A DNA stretch of 64,000 nucleotides from Sulfurospirillum arcachonense DSM 9755 (GCF_000597725.1 NZ_JFBL01000005.1:1-64000), one strand, 5' to 3'; positions 24,559-36,531 are shown, counted from the first letter of the stretch. The notes: a model not told the origin generated them from the letters alone. Numbers and translations: made by a program.

Positions 24559-27195
24559 ATGATGAGATCACTATGGGCCGGCGTTTCCGGACTACAAGCA
24601 CATCAACTTGCAATGGATGTTGAAGGTAATAATATTGCCAATGTAAATACAGCAGGATTTAAATACTCAAGAGTAAATTTTTCAGATATGTTAAGTCAGA
24701 CTTCAAAAATAGCAACTGCTCCCCAAGGTGAACTTGGTGGTAAAAATGCAATGCAAATAGGTCTTGGAACTCAGGCAAATTCTATTACAAGAATATTTAA
24801 ACAAGGATCAACTGAATCGACCGATAAAAATACAGATCTTGCCCTTCAAGGGGATGGTTTTTTTGTAGTATCACCTGATGGAGGTAATACTTATAAATAT
24901 ACTCGTAATGGTGATTTTTCATTTGATGCTAATGGTAATTTTACTGATAATAGTGGATATATTGTTCAAGGTTGGGTAAGAGATCCCGACACTGGAATCA
25001 TTGATGCAACAGCCCCAATAGGAAATATTACAGTCCTTCCTGGACTTACAACTCCTGCATTTGCTACAGAATATATAACATTAGGTGGAAATCTAAACTC
25101 AGGTGATACTATCGATGTAACAAATTCAATTCCTATGTATAGTTTAGATTCAAATTCTGGATGGGTAGATACAGATGGTGATGGAATTATGAATAATACA
25201 GAAATGCATAACGAAAATGATTTATCAGATTATGAATTTGATCAAAACAAAGAAATAATTGAAAGAGGCCAAGATATGGGTTCTCTTTTTGATGATTCAG
25301 GTAACGCTTTAAGGCTACAAGATGATGAAGGTATATGGGTGAGTTACACCGATGCTGTAACAGAATCTCAAACTATTACAGCCGCAGCTGGTGTTAATGA
25401 TATTGATATAGTAGTAAATGGAATTAATATTACAGGAAGTATAACTACATCATCTGCAATTGCATCTGAAAATGATAATGCACTTGCCACTTATATACAA
25501 GACTTAATTGATGCAGAAAGTACAAAAACAGGTGTTACTGCTAAAGTGAACAATAATAATGAACTAGTATTATCAAACACTAATAATAATGGTACAGAAG
25601 CAAGTGCAAAAAATATAAATTTAATTGTAAATACTGGTGCTGGTGTGGGATTGACTACAACTGAAGTAATAACAGCCTTTAAATATACTTATACATCATC
25701 TTCTGCTTCATCAAATCCAACGGTGAGAACTTCTGCTCGATCTTTTCATACAACTGAAGATTTAAGAGATGCTATACAAACAGATGCTCGTCTCTATACT
25801 GATTATCTAGGAAATGGTATGGATAATACAGCAGAAGTAGAATTAAATAAAAATGATGGGGTAAAAGTAATAGTCAATGCTGCAGGTAAATTTGAAATAA
25901 GTAATGAAGCTGGAGATGCTTTTAATGCTCAAGATGGGGATATTGTAGATTCTACAGTTTTACATACCTTAGCAGAAGTAACTGCTGTAACTGCTGCTCC
26001 TGCTGGTGCTTTAACTAACGATGTATATTTTCCTGTTGGAACTGCTTGGGGAACAGGAGCAACTACCCCTGTTGCTCCTGCAAATACTATAACCCTTCCT
26101 GCATCACCTGCTGGTGATGTTACACTTCCTGAAGGAACTGTTTATAATATCGGTGGTGGATCATTAACTGCTCCTGTTGGTGGTGTAGTTATAGCAGGTG
26201 GTAATACATTTAGTTCATTAGTTCTTCCTAATACAGCAGGATTAATTTTACCAACAGGTACAACATTTACAAATACAGCAGAACTTGTTTTAGCAGGAAC
26301 AAATGTTAAATCAACAAACGATCATAATCTTAATTTAAAAAGTACTGCATATACTGATGAAGCTAATAAAATTGGTGAAAATGAAGGTTTAAAAAATGTA
26401 ATGGGCCAATTTTCAGGAACAATACCAAGTGGTATTGGAACAAAAGCATCAGGAGGTCTTAAAGCTGCACATAATGGCTCAAGCATTGATATATTTGATT
26501 CACTTGGATCAAAACATACAGTAAAAGTTGAATTTACAAAAATAGGTTACACAACAGATGGTGGAACAGAATGGTCTATGCTTATAAGCGTACCAGAGCC
26601 TGGTGATATTAATTTAGGTGTTTATCCTAAAAATATAGTAACAGGAACTATGAGTTTTAATAGTGATGGTTCTCTTGCTTCATACAGTCCATCAAATATA
26701 TCGTTTACTGCAAATAATGGTTCTACTCCAAATCAAAGTGTTTCTTTTAACTTTGGTACTCTTGGAAAATCTGATGGTATGAATAGTACTTCTGGTCCTT
26801 CTAAAGTTAAAAACCTCTCACAAGATGGTTATCCTGGTGGTGATTTAGCAGGTATAAGAGTTGATGAAACAGGAACACTTATAGGAACATTTTCAAACGG
26901 TAGAAGTTTTGGTTTAGCGCAAGTTTCAACAGCTAAATTTGCTAATAATGGTGGTTTAGAAAGTGATGGTGGAAATGCTTTTGTACAAACATCAAATTCA
27001 GGTGATCCATTAATCGGACAAGCTGGTATTGGTGGTCGTGGATCTATTCAAGCGAGTTCATTAGAGATGAGTAATGTTGATCTTTCTCGTTCTTTAACCC
27101 AACTTATTATAATCCAACGTGGTTATCAAGCAAACTCAAAAACTATTACTACCTCTGATCAACTGTTAAATACTCTTCTTCAACTAAAACAATAA
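24559..27195 (+). CDS. flgE: Flagellar hook protein FlgE, second and larger copy
   Basis: 878 aa. Residues 1-60 (MRSLWAGVSGLQAHQLAMD...NNIANVNTAGFKYSR) and the last 40 (VDLSRSLTQLIIIQRGYQANSK...) are the conserved hook D0/D1 ends. LQGDGFFVVSPDG near 95 and the FNSDGSLASYSPSNI region near 705 are typical of the long Campylobacterota hook protein. Between about 470 and 590 lies an Ala/Thr/Pro/Gly-rich stretch with repeated L-P-x-G-T units, probably a surface-exposed variable domain. It has its own sigma-54 promoter and is followed by a strong terminator. An ATGATG start gives two equivalent initiators. Confidence 0.92.
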   Translation: MMRSLWAGVSGLQAHQLAMDVEGNNIANVNTAGFKYSRVNFSDMLSQTSKIATAPQGELGGKNAMQIGLGTQANSITRIFKQGSTESTDKNTDLALQGDGFFVVSPDGGNTYKYTRNGDFSFDANGNFTDNSGYIVQGWVRDPDTGIIDATAPIGNITVLPGLTTPAFATEYITLGGNLNSGDTIDVTNSIPMYSLDSNSGWVDTDGDGIMNNTEMHNENDLSDYEFDQNKEIIERGQDMGSLFDDSGNALRLQDDEGIWVSYTDAVTESQTITAAAGVNDIDIVVNGINITGSITTSSAIASENDNALATYIQDLIDAESTKTGVTAKVNNNNELVLSNTNNNGTEASAKNINLIVNTGAGVGLTTTEVITAFKYTYTSSSASSNPTVRTSARSFHTTEDLRDAIQTDARLYTDYLGNGMDNTAEVELNKNDGVKVIVNAAGKFEISNEAGDAFNAQDGDIVDSTVLHTLAEVTAVTAAPAGALTNDVYFPVGTAWGTGATTPVAPANTITLPASPAGDVTLPEGTVYNIGGGSLTAPVGGVVIAGGNTFSSLVLPNTAGLILPTGTTFTNTAELVLAGTNVKSTNDHNLNLKSTAYTDEANKIGENEGLKNVMGQFSGTIPSGIGTKASGGLKAAHNGSSIDIFDSLGSKHTVKVEFTKIGYTTDGGTEWSMLISVPEPGDINLGVYPKNIVTGTMSFNSDGSLASYSPSNISFTANNGSTPNQSVSFNFGTLGKSDGMNSTSGPSKVKNLSQDGYPGGDLAGIRVDETGTLIGTFSNGRSFGLAQVSTAKFANNGGLESDGGNAFVQTSNSGDPLIGQAGIGGRGSIQASSLEMSNVDLSRSLTQLIIIQRGYQANSKTITTSDQLLNTLLQLKQ

Positions 27196-27205
27196 TTATT
27201 TTAAC

Positions 27206-27237
27206 ACACTATAATAGGCTTTTGCCTATTATAGTGT
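27206..27237 (+). terminator. Strong terminator hairpin after the second flgE
   Basis: ACACTATAATAGGC at 27206-27219 and GCCTATTATAGTGT at 27224-27237 form a perfect 14-bp stem with loop TTTT. No long T tract follows immediately, but the stem is among the most stable in the window. Confidence 0.75.
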
Positions 27238-27288
27238 CATAGACTTAAATTTTTAAAACTTCAAAAGTTATTTTTGAGAATATTTAGA

Positions 27289-27294
27289 TATAAT
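27289..27294 (+). promoter_or_regulatory. Predicted -10 box of thyX
   Basis: TATAAT preceded by an A/T-rich stretch, about 26 bases before the thyX ATG. Confidence 0.5.
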
Positions 27295-27320
27295 CTTTCA
27301 TAAAAATAATAGGGTTTATT

Positions 27321-27935
27321 ATGAACATTACTCTGCAACAACACACATCATTAGAAGTCTGTGCAAGTGCTATACGAACTTGCTGGCAAAGTTTTGATAA
27401 AAGCGATAATGGTGGAGAAAAAGATAAAGAACTCATAGATAGAGTTGGCAATAAATTTAAACATGCTTCTACATTAGAACACTTAGTTTATACATTTTAT
27501 ATACAAGGTATTAGTAGGGCTTTACTTCAAGAATTAGCACGTCACAGAATAGCTAGTTTGAGTGTTAAATCTACTAGATATACTCTTAAAGAGTTAAAAA
27601 ATGAAGAACCCTTCACATGTAGAGATTTTCAAAGAGCCGAAAAATACCTAGTAATGACAGATTCTGAAATTACAAATGAGATGAGTATTAAAGCACTTGA
27701 AAATTTAAGAATAGTACTTACTAAAGGAGTAAGCAATGACAAGGCAAAATATTGTCTTCCTGAGAGTTATAAAAGTGAATTAACATGGACAATTAATGCA
27801 AGAAGCCTTCAAAATTTTATAACTCTAAGAAGTGATAAATCTGCTCTTTGGGAAATAAGAGATTTAGCTCACAATCTTTATAATAATCTTCCTAAAGAAC
27901 ACAAATATCTTTTTGACATCAAAACATACGAATAA
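27321..27935 (+). CDS. thyX: FAD-dependent thymidylate synthase ThyX
   Basis: 204 aa. The ThyX motif RHRx7S is present as R74-H75-R76 to S84 (RHRIASLSVKS), followed by TRY. The C-terminal part has the conserved SLQNFITLR for dUMP/FAD binding. ThyX makes dTMP from dUMP using methylene-tetrahydrofolate and reduced flavin, replacing ThyA. It is a single gene converging on ruvC with one base between the stops. A TACATGTA-like element (TCACATGTAGAGA) lies in the FTCRDF codons near 27615. Confidence 0.96.
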   Translation: MNITLQQHTSLEVCASAIRTCWQSFDKSDNGGEKDKELIDRVGNKFKHASTLEHLVYTFYIQGISRALLQELARHRIASLSVKSTRYTLKELKNEEPFTCRDFQRAEKYLVMTDSEITNEMSIKALENLRIVLTKGVSNDKAKYCLPESYKSELTWTINARSLQNFITLRSDKSALWEIRDLAHNLYNNLPKEHKYLFDIKTYE

Positions 27936-27936
27936 A

Positions 27937-28407
27937 CTATAATCTAACTCTTTGGGCATGAGTAAGTGCAATCGCAATTGCATCTGTTATGTCCAAAGGT
28001 TTTATCTCTTTTTTTATACCTAAAATTCTTTTTACCATGAAAGCAACTTGCTCTTTTGCCGCTTTTCCATTACCTGTAACTGCTTTTTTTACTTGAAGTG
28101 GAGTATACTCATGGAAGTTTCCAAATACTTGTAAAACCTTTAAACTAAGTGCTCCTCTAAATTGAGCTAATTTTAAAACAGTTTTTGGATTAAATGCATA
28201 AAATATATCTTCTATAGAAACTTCATCAATTTTATGATTTTTAAATATAACATCTAAACCTTCACATAACTCAACTATCTGGTATTGCAGTACTTTCTCT
28301 TTTATTTTAATTAAACCAGCTTCAATTAAAACAGTAGAATTTCTCTCTTTTTTTATAATAGCATAACCACAATTTCTTGTTCCTGGATCAATTCCTAAAA
28401 TTATCAA
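27937..28407 (-). CDS. ruvC: Holliday junction resolvase RuvC
   Basis: 156 aa. The RNase-H-like fold shows [14 protein letters not shown] at the N-terminus (catalytic Asp7), [11 protein letters not shown] in the middle (catalytic Glu), [15 protein letters not shown], and the C-terminal [13 protein letters not shown] (catalytic Asp). RuvC cleaves recombination intermediates with RuvAB. It is divergent from dnaA, so the oriC region lies between their starts, a common arrangement in Campylobacterota. Confidence 0.96.
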   Translation of the reverse strand: MIILGIDPGTRNCGYAIIKKERNSTVLIEAGLIKIKEKVLQYQIVELCEGLDVIFKNHKIDEVSIEDIFYAFNPKTVLKLAQFRGALSLKVLQVFGNFHEYTPLQVKKAVTGNGKAAKEQVAFMVKRILGIKKEIKPLDITDAIAIALTHAQRVRL

Positions 28408-28550
28408 TATTCACCCTCTATTCACATCTTATTCACATGGTGAAAAACTATTTTCACATAATAGTTTAACATATATTTCAAGTGATTTTAGATAAAATAA
28501 AGATGTTATTCACATTTTATTCACATTGTGACAAACCTTAAGGAGTATAT
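28408..28550. other. Replication origin, upstream part (oriC1) with DnaA boxes
   Basis: Between ruvC and dnaA, TATTCACAT occurs at 28419-28427, 28430-28438, 28507-28515 and 28518-28526. These form two pairs, each with an 11-base spacing. TTTTCACAT at 28451-28459 lies in the loop of an ACTATT/AATAGT inverted repeat (28447-28465). The core TTCACA agrees with Campylobacterota DnaA boxes. The dnaA ribosome binding site AAGGAG is at 28539-28544. Confidence 0.8.
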
Positions 28551-29876
28551 TTGTTAGCAGATAACGTTTTAGACCTTTTAAAATCAGAAATTTCTGAATT
28601 GGAATATAATCGCTATATTAAACAATTAAAATTTCATGAAAAAGGCTCACGTTCTGATTATGTTGTTTTTATTGCTCCAAATATTCTTATTGCAAATTGG
28701 GTAAAAACAAAATATACAGATAAAATAGCCCATCTTTTTGAAGTCAAAACAGGTAAAAAACCTACTGTAAATATTATGCTTAAAGATCAAATTATAACAA
28801 CAAGAAAAAAATCTGTTCCAATTGAACTCAATGAGCTTAATAAAAGTGCAAAAAATACAATTTTAAACCCTTCTTATACTTTTGATAGTTTTGTAGTAGG
28901 TAGTTCTAACCAATACGCTTATACTATTGCAAAAAGTGTTGCACAAAAACCAGGTATTATGTATAACCCTGCTTTTATATATGGACCAACTGGTCTTGGT
29001 AAAACTCATCTCATACATGCTATTGGTAATTATTCTCAAGCAAATGATAAAACTGTTATATATGCAACAATAGAACAGTTTATGAATGACTTTACATATA
29101 ATTTAAGAAATCAATCCATGGAAAGATTTAGAGAAAAATATAGAAGCTGTGATATTTTACTTATTGATGATGCTCAATTTTTATCTAATAAAATTCAAAC
29201 ACAAGAAGAGTTTTTTCATACATTTAATGAACTTCACTCTGCAGGAAAACAGATAATTTTAACTTCTGATAAACCGCCAAAAAGTATAAATGGACTAGAA
29301 GATAGACTACAAAGTCGTTTTGAATGGGGACTGATAGCCGATATTGGTTTACCAGAACTAGAAACAAAAATAGCAATTATTAGAAAAAAATGTGAATTAG
29401 ATGGTATCGATTTAAATACAGATATAATAAACTATATTGCATCAAATATGGGAGATAATATCCGTGAGATAGAAAGCGCTATTATAAACCTCAATGCATA
29501 TGCTTCTTTAATGCGACAAGAAATTACTTTTGAATTTGCAAAAAATGTAATGAAAGAACAAATCAAAGAAAAAAAAGAAAATATAACTTTAGAAGATATA
29601 ATCGCTATAATATCAAAAGAATTAAATATAAAACCAAGTGAAATAAAATCTAAAAAAAGAAGTAAAAATATCGTTGAAGCAAGAAGAATTGGAATTTATT
29701 TAGCAAGAACTTTAACGCCAAATTCTATGCCTGCTTTAGCATCATTTTTTGGTATGAAAGACCATACAGCTGTTTCACATAATATGAAAAAAATCAATGA
29801 ACTAATAGAAACAAGTGAAACATTTAAATTAAAAGTAGACGAATTAAAAAATAGAGTTTTAACAAAGGATGAGTAA
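28551..29876 (+). CDS. dnaA: Chromosomal replication initiator DnaA
   Basis: 441 aa. Walker A GPTGLGKTH (near residue 145), Walker B ILLIDDAQFL (near 205), sensor regions, and the C-terminal domain IV signature (ARRIGIYLAR ... FGMKDHTAVSHNMKKI) are intact. DnaA binds the boxes at 28419-28526 and 29892-29931 and opens the origin. The start codon is TTG, supported by AAGGAG at 28539-28544 and by the family-typical N-terminus. It is flanked on both sides by origin sequences. Confidence 0.98.
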   Translation: MLADNVLDLLKSEISELEYNRYIKQLKFHEKGSRSDYVVFIAPNILIANWVKTKYTDKIAHLFEVKTGKKPTVNIMLKDQIITTRKKSVPIELNELNKSAKNTILNPSYTFDSFVVGSSNQYAYTIAKSVAQKPGIMYNPAFIYGPTGLGKTHLIHAIGNYSQANDKTVIYATIEQFMNDFTYNLRNQSMERFREKYRSCDILLIDDAQFLSNKIQTQEEFFHTFNELHSAGKQIILTSDKPPKSINGLEDRLQSRFEWGLIADIGLPELETKIAIIRKKCELDGIDLNTDIINYIASNMGDNIREIESAIINLNAYASLMRQEITFEFAKNVMKEQIKEKKENITLEDIIAIISKELNIKPSEIKSKKRSKNIVEARRIGIYLARTLTPNSMPALASFFGMKDHTAVSHNMKKINELIETSETFKLKVDELKNRVLTKDE

Positions 29877-30030
29877 AAGTTTGTAACAAATATGTGAATG
29901 AATGTGAAAAACTAAATTTTTATTTTCACAGAGTTTAAGACCTATACGTAGGAACTTAAACTACTATTTCACTATTTCAATGCAAACTACTACTTTTACT
30001 ATATTTATATAATATAATAAAGGAAAAAAA
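29877..30030. other. Replication origin, downstream part (oriC2) and AT-rich unwinding region
   Basis: Between dnaA and dnaN: DnaA-box-like ATGTGAATG (29892-29900) and ATGTGAAAA (29902-29910), both inverted relative to the upstream set, and TTTTCACAG (29923-29931). AAACTACTA then occurs twice (near 29957 and 29983), giving TAG triplet runs on the other strand that resemble a DnaA-trio. An all A/T stretch of about 25 bases precedes dnaN. This is the bipartite origin layout known from other Campylobacterota. Confidence 0.7.
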
Positions 30031-31098
30031 ATGAAAATATCAATTAATAAAAATGTACTAGAAACAGTTTTATTAAATACACAACCATATTTAGAAAAAA
30101 AAGATTTAAGTCAAATTACCTCTCATTTATATATATCTTCTTTAGAAGATACTTTTGTAGTAAAAGCAACTGATTATGAAATCGGATTAGAATATACTAC
30201 AAAAAATATAAAAATTATAGATTCTGGAATAGCTACTGCTAATGGTAAAAAATTATTAGATATAGTAAAAATACTTAAAGACGAAGAAGTCATACTCGAA
30301 ACAATAAATGATTATCTTTATATAAAACAAAATAATTCAAAATTTAAACTTCCTATGTTTAATCCAAATGAATTTCCAGAATTTCCAAAAATTGAAGACA
30401 AACCAAAATTTGAATTAAATAGTACTCTCTTAGTAAGATCACTTAAAAAAATAGCAAATGCTATAGATACAAATAATCCAAAATTTGAATTAAATGGAGC
30501 GTTAATTGATATAAAAGAAGGATTTTTAAATCTTGTTGCAACAGATACAAGAAGATTAGCTTTAGTAAAATTAGAAAATCAAATAGAAGATAATTTTTCA
30601 CTTATTATTCCTAAAAAAGCTATAAGTGAAATACAAAAACTTTTTTTTGATGATATAGAAATGTTTTATGATGAAAATACTTTAATAGCTAAATCAAATA
30701 ATTTTCAATTTTTTACAAAACTTATTAATGGAAAATTTCCAGATTATGAAAGAATTATTCCAAAAGAAAAAAATTATAGATTACTTTTAAATAGAGAAAA
30801 AATGATAGATGCTATTAAACAAATATCAATAGTATCAAACGAAATGAAAATTACATTTAAATCAAATTCTATTTTATTTGAAAGTTTAAATGATGATAAT
30901 ATTGAAGCAAAAACAGAAATAGAATTTACAACAGGTTTAGATAATGAAATATTTTTAGCAGTTAATTCTCGATATCTTATTGATTTTCTTTCAAATATCG
31001 AAGATAGTAATTTTACTTTAGGTTTTAATGATACAGGATTACCTTTTTCACTTGAAAGTGAAAATTTTATGACAATTGTTATGCCTATTATGATATAA
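30031..31098 (+). CDS. dnaN: DNA polymerase III beta subunit (sliding clamp)
   Basis: 355 aa, the usual length. Clamp-family motifs include FVVKATDYEIGLE near 45, FELNGALIDIKEGFLNLVATDTRRLALVKL near 150-180, NGKFPDYERIIP near 240, and the C-terminal IVMPIMI replacing the typical VMPM(R/K)L ending. It forms the ring that tethers the replicase to DNA. The gene follows the origin and precedes gyrB by 70 bases in the conserved dnaA-dnaN-gyrB order. Confidence 0.97.
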   Translation: MKISINKNVLETVLLNTQPYLEKKDLSQITSHLYISSLEDTFVVKATDYEIGLEYTTKNIKIIDSGIATANGKKLLDIVKILKDEEVILETINDYLYIKQNNSKFKLPMFNPNEFPEFPKIEDKPKFELNSTLLVRSLKKIANAIDTNNPKFELNGALIDIKEGFLNLVATDTRRLALVKLENQIEDNFSLIIPKKAISEIQKLFFDDIEMFYDENTLIAKSNNFQFFTKLINGKFPDYERIIPKEKNYRLLLNREKMIDAIKQISIVSNEMKITFKSNSILFESLNDDNIEAKTEIEFTTGLDNEIFLAVNSRYLIDFLSNIEDSNFTLGFNDTGLPFSLESENFMTIVMPIMI

Positions 31099-31150
31099 CT
31101 TAAATGATACAAAATTTAAATAAAAGAAATTTAGTTTGGACAAGTTCTAA

Positions 31151-33481
<2,331 letters not shown>

Positions 33482-33487
33482 TAATAT

Positions 33488-34894
33488 ATGTTATATTCAG
33501 AGTCAAAAGAGAGAGAAAATCGATTTATAATATCTTTAAAAATAGGTTTTCCTTTTGCTATTTTGACTCTAATTCTTTTTTATATATTTAAAATTTCTAC
33601 AAGTGATATTGAAGTTTTTATATTATTGGTATTGTTAATACCAATTTATATATATTATATATTTTATTTAATTTATACTGGTTTTAAAACTACAGTTATT
33701 GATCCTACAACAAGAACATTTACAAGAAAAGAGATTCTAGAAAAAATTAATACTATCAAAAATAAAAGTTATGAATCAACAGTTATACTTATAAAAGTTG
33801 ATAATATAATGGATATAAATGAAAGATATGGTATTACTAATGCTGATAACATATTAAAAATTTTTACTAAAAAACTTGATAAATTTTTAAAAAATTATAA
33901 CTTTAAAAATATATCAATAGGAAAATATACAGGTGGTCATTTTTTATTGATTTTAAAAGGAAGAGAAAAAGAGTTAAAACATCTTATAACTATTTTTTCA
34001 AAAGAGTTAAAAAATATAGGTATAAATAATATAGAAATAAAAATAGATTATTCATTAATCAATTCTAATTATGATGAAAATGTAAATAACATAATAAAAA
34101 AATTAATTTCTTTATTAGAAGAGCATAAAAATAACATAGTTCCAAATATAAAACCAAATGAGTTTGAAAAAATAATATGTAACGCAATTGATGAAGAAAA
34201 ATTTATTTTAAAATATCAACCATCTTATAATAAAAATACAAATACAAAGATTTTAGAGGTATTAGCAAAAATATACTCTAAAAGTGAAGGAATGCTTTCA
34301 AAAACACAAATACAAAGAGTAGTTAATCATATGGGATATGAAACTATATTTGATAAAAAAATATTTTCTATTTTATTAAAACAATTAGAAAATGAAGATT
34401 TATCGAATAAAAAAGTAAGTGTTAAAATTTCTCCTGTTACATTAAGAAATACTGAATTTAGGCAGTATTTAAATCAACTTTTTTTTAAAAGTCCTTTGAA
34501 AGAAGAAAATTTTATACTTGAATTTTCAGAAGACAAGAGTTATAAAGAGATAAAAAGATTTAAAGAAATTTTGAATCAATATAAAAAAAGTGGTTTTAAA
34601 ATAGGATTAGATAATTTTGGAGGAGATAATTGTAGTTTAGAATACATTAAAAATCTTCCAATTGATATAGTAAAATTTGACATAGAATATACAAAAAATA
34701 TTGATGATAAAAGATATAAAATAATAATGAATGCATATAAAAATTTATTAAAAGATTTAGGTATAGAAGTTATGATAAAATTCGTGGATAAAAAAGAGTT
34801 ATTAGAAAAAGTAGAAAAATTTGAGTTTGATTATATTCAAGGTTTTATTATTTCTAAACCAAAAAGTTTAAAACAATTAGAGGAATCGTTATGA
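33488..34894 (+). CDS. Membrane GGDEF-EAL protein with degenerate catalytic motifs
   Basis: 468 aa. Two membrane spans (about residues 18-36 and 42-62) are followed by a GGDEF-like domain whose signature is TGGHFLLIL (no DEF), then an EAL-like domain. The EAL part has EVLAK for ExLxR, LDNFG for DDFG, and IKFVDKKE where the active Glu of EGVE is expected. It keeps VKFDIEY and IQGFIISKP. Both enzymatic activities are probably lost, so a c-di-GMP-binding or scaffold role is more likely. It lies six bases after gyrB, and its stop overlaps the queF start (ATGA). Confidence 0.82.
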   Translation: MLYSESKERENRFIISLKIGFPFAILTLILFYIFKISTSDIEVFILLVLLIPIYIYYIFYLIYTGFKTTVIDPTTRTFTRKEILEKINTIKNKSYESTVILIKVDNIMDINERYGITNADNILKIFTKKLDKFLKNYNFKNISIGKYTGGHFLLILKGREKELKHLITIFSKELKNIGINNIEIKIDYSLINSNYDENVNNIIKKLISLLEEHKNNIVPNIKPNEFEKIICNAIDEEKFILKYQPSYNKNTNTKILEVLAKIYSKSEGMLSKTQIQRVVNHMGYETIFDKKIFSILLKQLENEDLSNKKVSVKISPVTLRNTEFRQYLNQLFFKSPLKEENFILEFSEDKSYKEIKRFKEILNQYKKSGFKIGLDNFGGDNCSLEYIKNLPIDIVKFDIEYTKNIDDKRYKIIMNAYKNLLKDLGIEVMIKFVDKKELLEKVEKFEFDYIQGFIISKPKSLKQLEESL

Positions 34895-35274
34895 AATATG
34901 GAGAAAAAGAAATTAAAGAATTTGATGTTGATAAAGATTTAGAAATTTGGCCAAATAAACATAAGAAAAATTATCTGATAAAACTTACTTTGCCAGAATT
35001 TTGTTGTTTGTGCCCAAGAAGTGGATATCCTGATTTTGCAACTATTTATATTGATTATACTCCAAATGATTTAGTAGTAGAATTAAAAGCGATAAAACTT
35101 TACATTAATAGTTTTATGAATAGAAATATTTCGCATGAAGATAGTGCAAATGAAATTTATGATGTTTTAGATAATAAATTAAAACCAAAATATTTAAAAG
35201 TAGTTGCAGATTATAATCCTAGAGGAAATGTTCACACAGTTATAGAATTAGATTCAGAAAAAATTAGAAAATAA
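34891..35274 (+). CDS. queF: NADPH-dependent preQ0 reductase QueF
   Basis: 127 aa, the short single-domain form. The active-site cysteine lies in EFCCLCPRSGYPDFA near residues 36-50. The conserved VELKAIKLYINSFMNRNISHE and the C-terminal YNPRGN agree with the family. QueF reduces 7-cyano-7-deazaguanine to preQ1 in queuosine synthesis. Its ATG overlaps the stop of the preceding GGDEF-EAL gene, so translation is coupled although the functions are unrelated. Confidence 0.95.
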   Translation: MKYGEKEIKEFDVDKDLEIWPNKHKKNYLIKLTLPEFCCLCPRSGYPDFATIYIDYTPNDLVVELKAIKLYINSFMNRNISHEDSANEIYDVLDNKLKPKYLKVVADYNPRGNVHTVIELDSEKIRK

Positions 35275-35318
35275 ATAATATTTTTAAAGAAGTAGTTCTT
35301 TAAACAGGGGAGTTTGAT

Positions 35319-36527
35319 ATGTTATCACCAAAATTAATAGAACACTTATTTACATCAGCATCTATTCAAAGATGGAATGATTATCCAAGAATGGTAGAAT
35401 TGGTAGAATTGGATAAACAAGCTCATAAATTTATAATTGCATTTTTTTTAGCAAATATGGAAGAAGATAAAATAAATCATGTACACATGATTGAAGCTGG
35501 GATATTTGAATTTTTAAGAAGAGGTGTTGTTACTGATATTCGTCCTGATGTTTTTAGAAAAGCATTGCAAAAAAAAGAACATGAAATAAATAAATGGGTT
35601 TTAGCAAAACTTCATGATCAACTCATAGATATTGAAAATGGAGATTTTTATAAAAGATTTGAAAAATATCTTAGTGATTCAACTATGTATAAAAAAGAGC
35701 GTTTTATATTAAAAGCGGCTTCTTATCTTGCTACTAAATGGGAATTTTCTATTGTATATCAAACAAGTAAATTTTTAAGTGGGATTGATAAAGTAAAAGA
35801 AGAAGTAGAAGAAGAGATAGAAGATTATTATGAGTTGATTGGTGTAAGAAAAATAGCACTCAATAAAAAATTAGCAAAAGTGATAGACTTAAGTGGTAGA
35901 CTTAGATTTCAAAAAAGATGGGCACAAACTCCAAGAATTCCTGAAACGTCAGTTTTAGGACATATGTTAATTGTTGCAATTTTAGGTTATTTTTATTCAA
36001 CACATATAAAAGCGTGTGAAAAAAGAGTTGAAAATAATTTTTATTGTGCATTATTTCATGATTTACCTGAAGCTTTAACAAGAGATATAATAAGCCCTGT
36101 TAAATACTCTGTAAATGGTCTAGATGATATTATAAGCGAGTATGAGATAAATATGATTGAGGACGAAATATTACCGTATATACCCTCTCATATAATAAAA
36201 AATTTTAAATATCTTTTAGGATTATATGGTGAGAATGAAAAAGATGAATTTTTAAATAAAATAAATGAAAATAATATAATTATAGTTGATACTCTTTCTA
36301 CTTATAATGAAAATAAATATAATGCTATAGACGGAGTAGCACTTAAAAATTGTGATAGATTATCTGCTTTTATAGAAGCAATACTTTCTATATCTCATGG
36401 TGTTAAATCAAAAGAATTAATACAAGGAAAAGAGTTTATTAAAAAAGCATTGAAAGAAAAAGGTAAAGTTGATGGTGTTAATTTTTATCAATGGGCATTA
36501 GAAATAGAAAAATTTGTAATGGAGTAG
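35319..36527 (+). CDS. HD-domain phosphohydrolase, YfbR-like
   Basis: 402 aa. HD-superfamily motifs appear as SVLGHML (first His, near 215), ALFHDLPEALTRD (His-Asp, near 247) and a later Asp in CDRLSAFIEA. This order fits the YfbR/HD_3 type, whose members include 5'-nucleotidases. The N-terminal 190 residues are largely helical and charged, longer than in stand-alone YfbR, so an extra regulatory part is likely. A good GGGGAG ribosome binding site precedes it. The substrate is unknown. Confidence 0.8.
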   Translation: MLSPKLIEHLFTSASIQRWNDYPRMVELVELDKQAHKFIIAFFLANMEEDKINHVHMIEAGIFEFLRRGVVTDIRPDVFRKALQKKEHEINKWVLAKLHDQLIDIENGDFYKRFEKYLSDSTMYKKERFILKAASYLATKWEFSIVYQTSKFLSGIDKVKEEVEEEIEDYYELIGVRKIALNKKLAKVIDLSGRLRFQKRWAQTPRIPETSVLGHMLIVAILGYFYSTHIKACEKRVENNFYCALFHDLPEALTRDIISPVKYSVNGLDDIISEYEINMIEDEILPYIPSHIIKNFKYLLGLYGENEKDEFLNKINENNIIIVDTLSTYNENKYNAIDGVALKNCDRLSAFIEAILSISHGVKSKELIQGKEFIKKALKEKGKVDGVNFYQWALEIEKFVME

Positions 36528-36531
36528 TTAT

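Noticed and set aside
30774-31112. Minus-strand frame opposite dnaN
   Set aside because: Complete overlap with dnaN and a shadow-type composition.
35470-35500. AATCATGTACACATGATT near 35475 as another copy of the dispersed motif
   Set aside because: It contains ATGTACAT-type letters but not the TACATGTA core; counted as unrelated.
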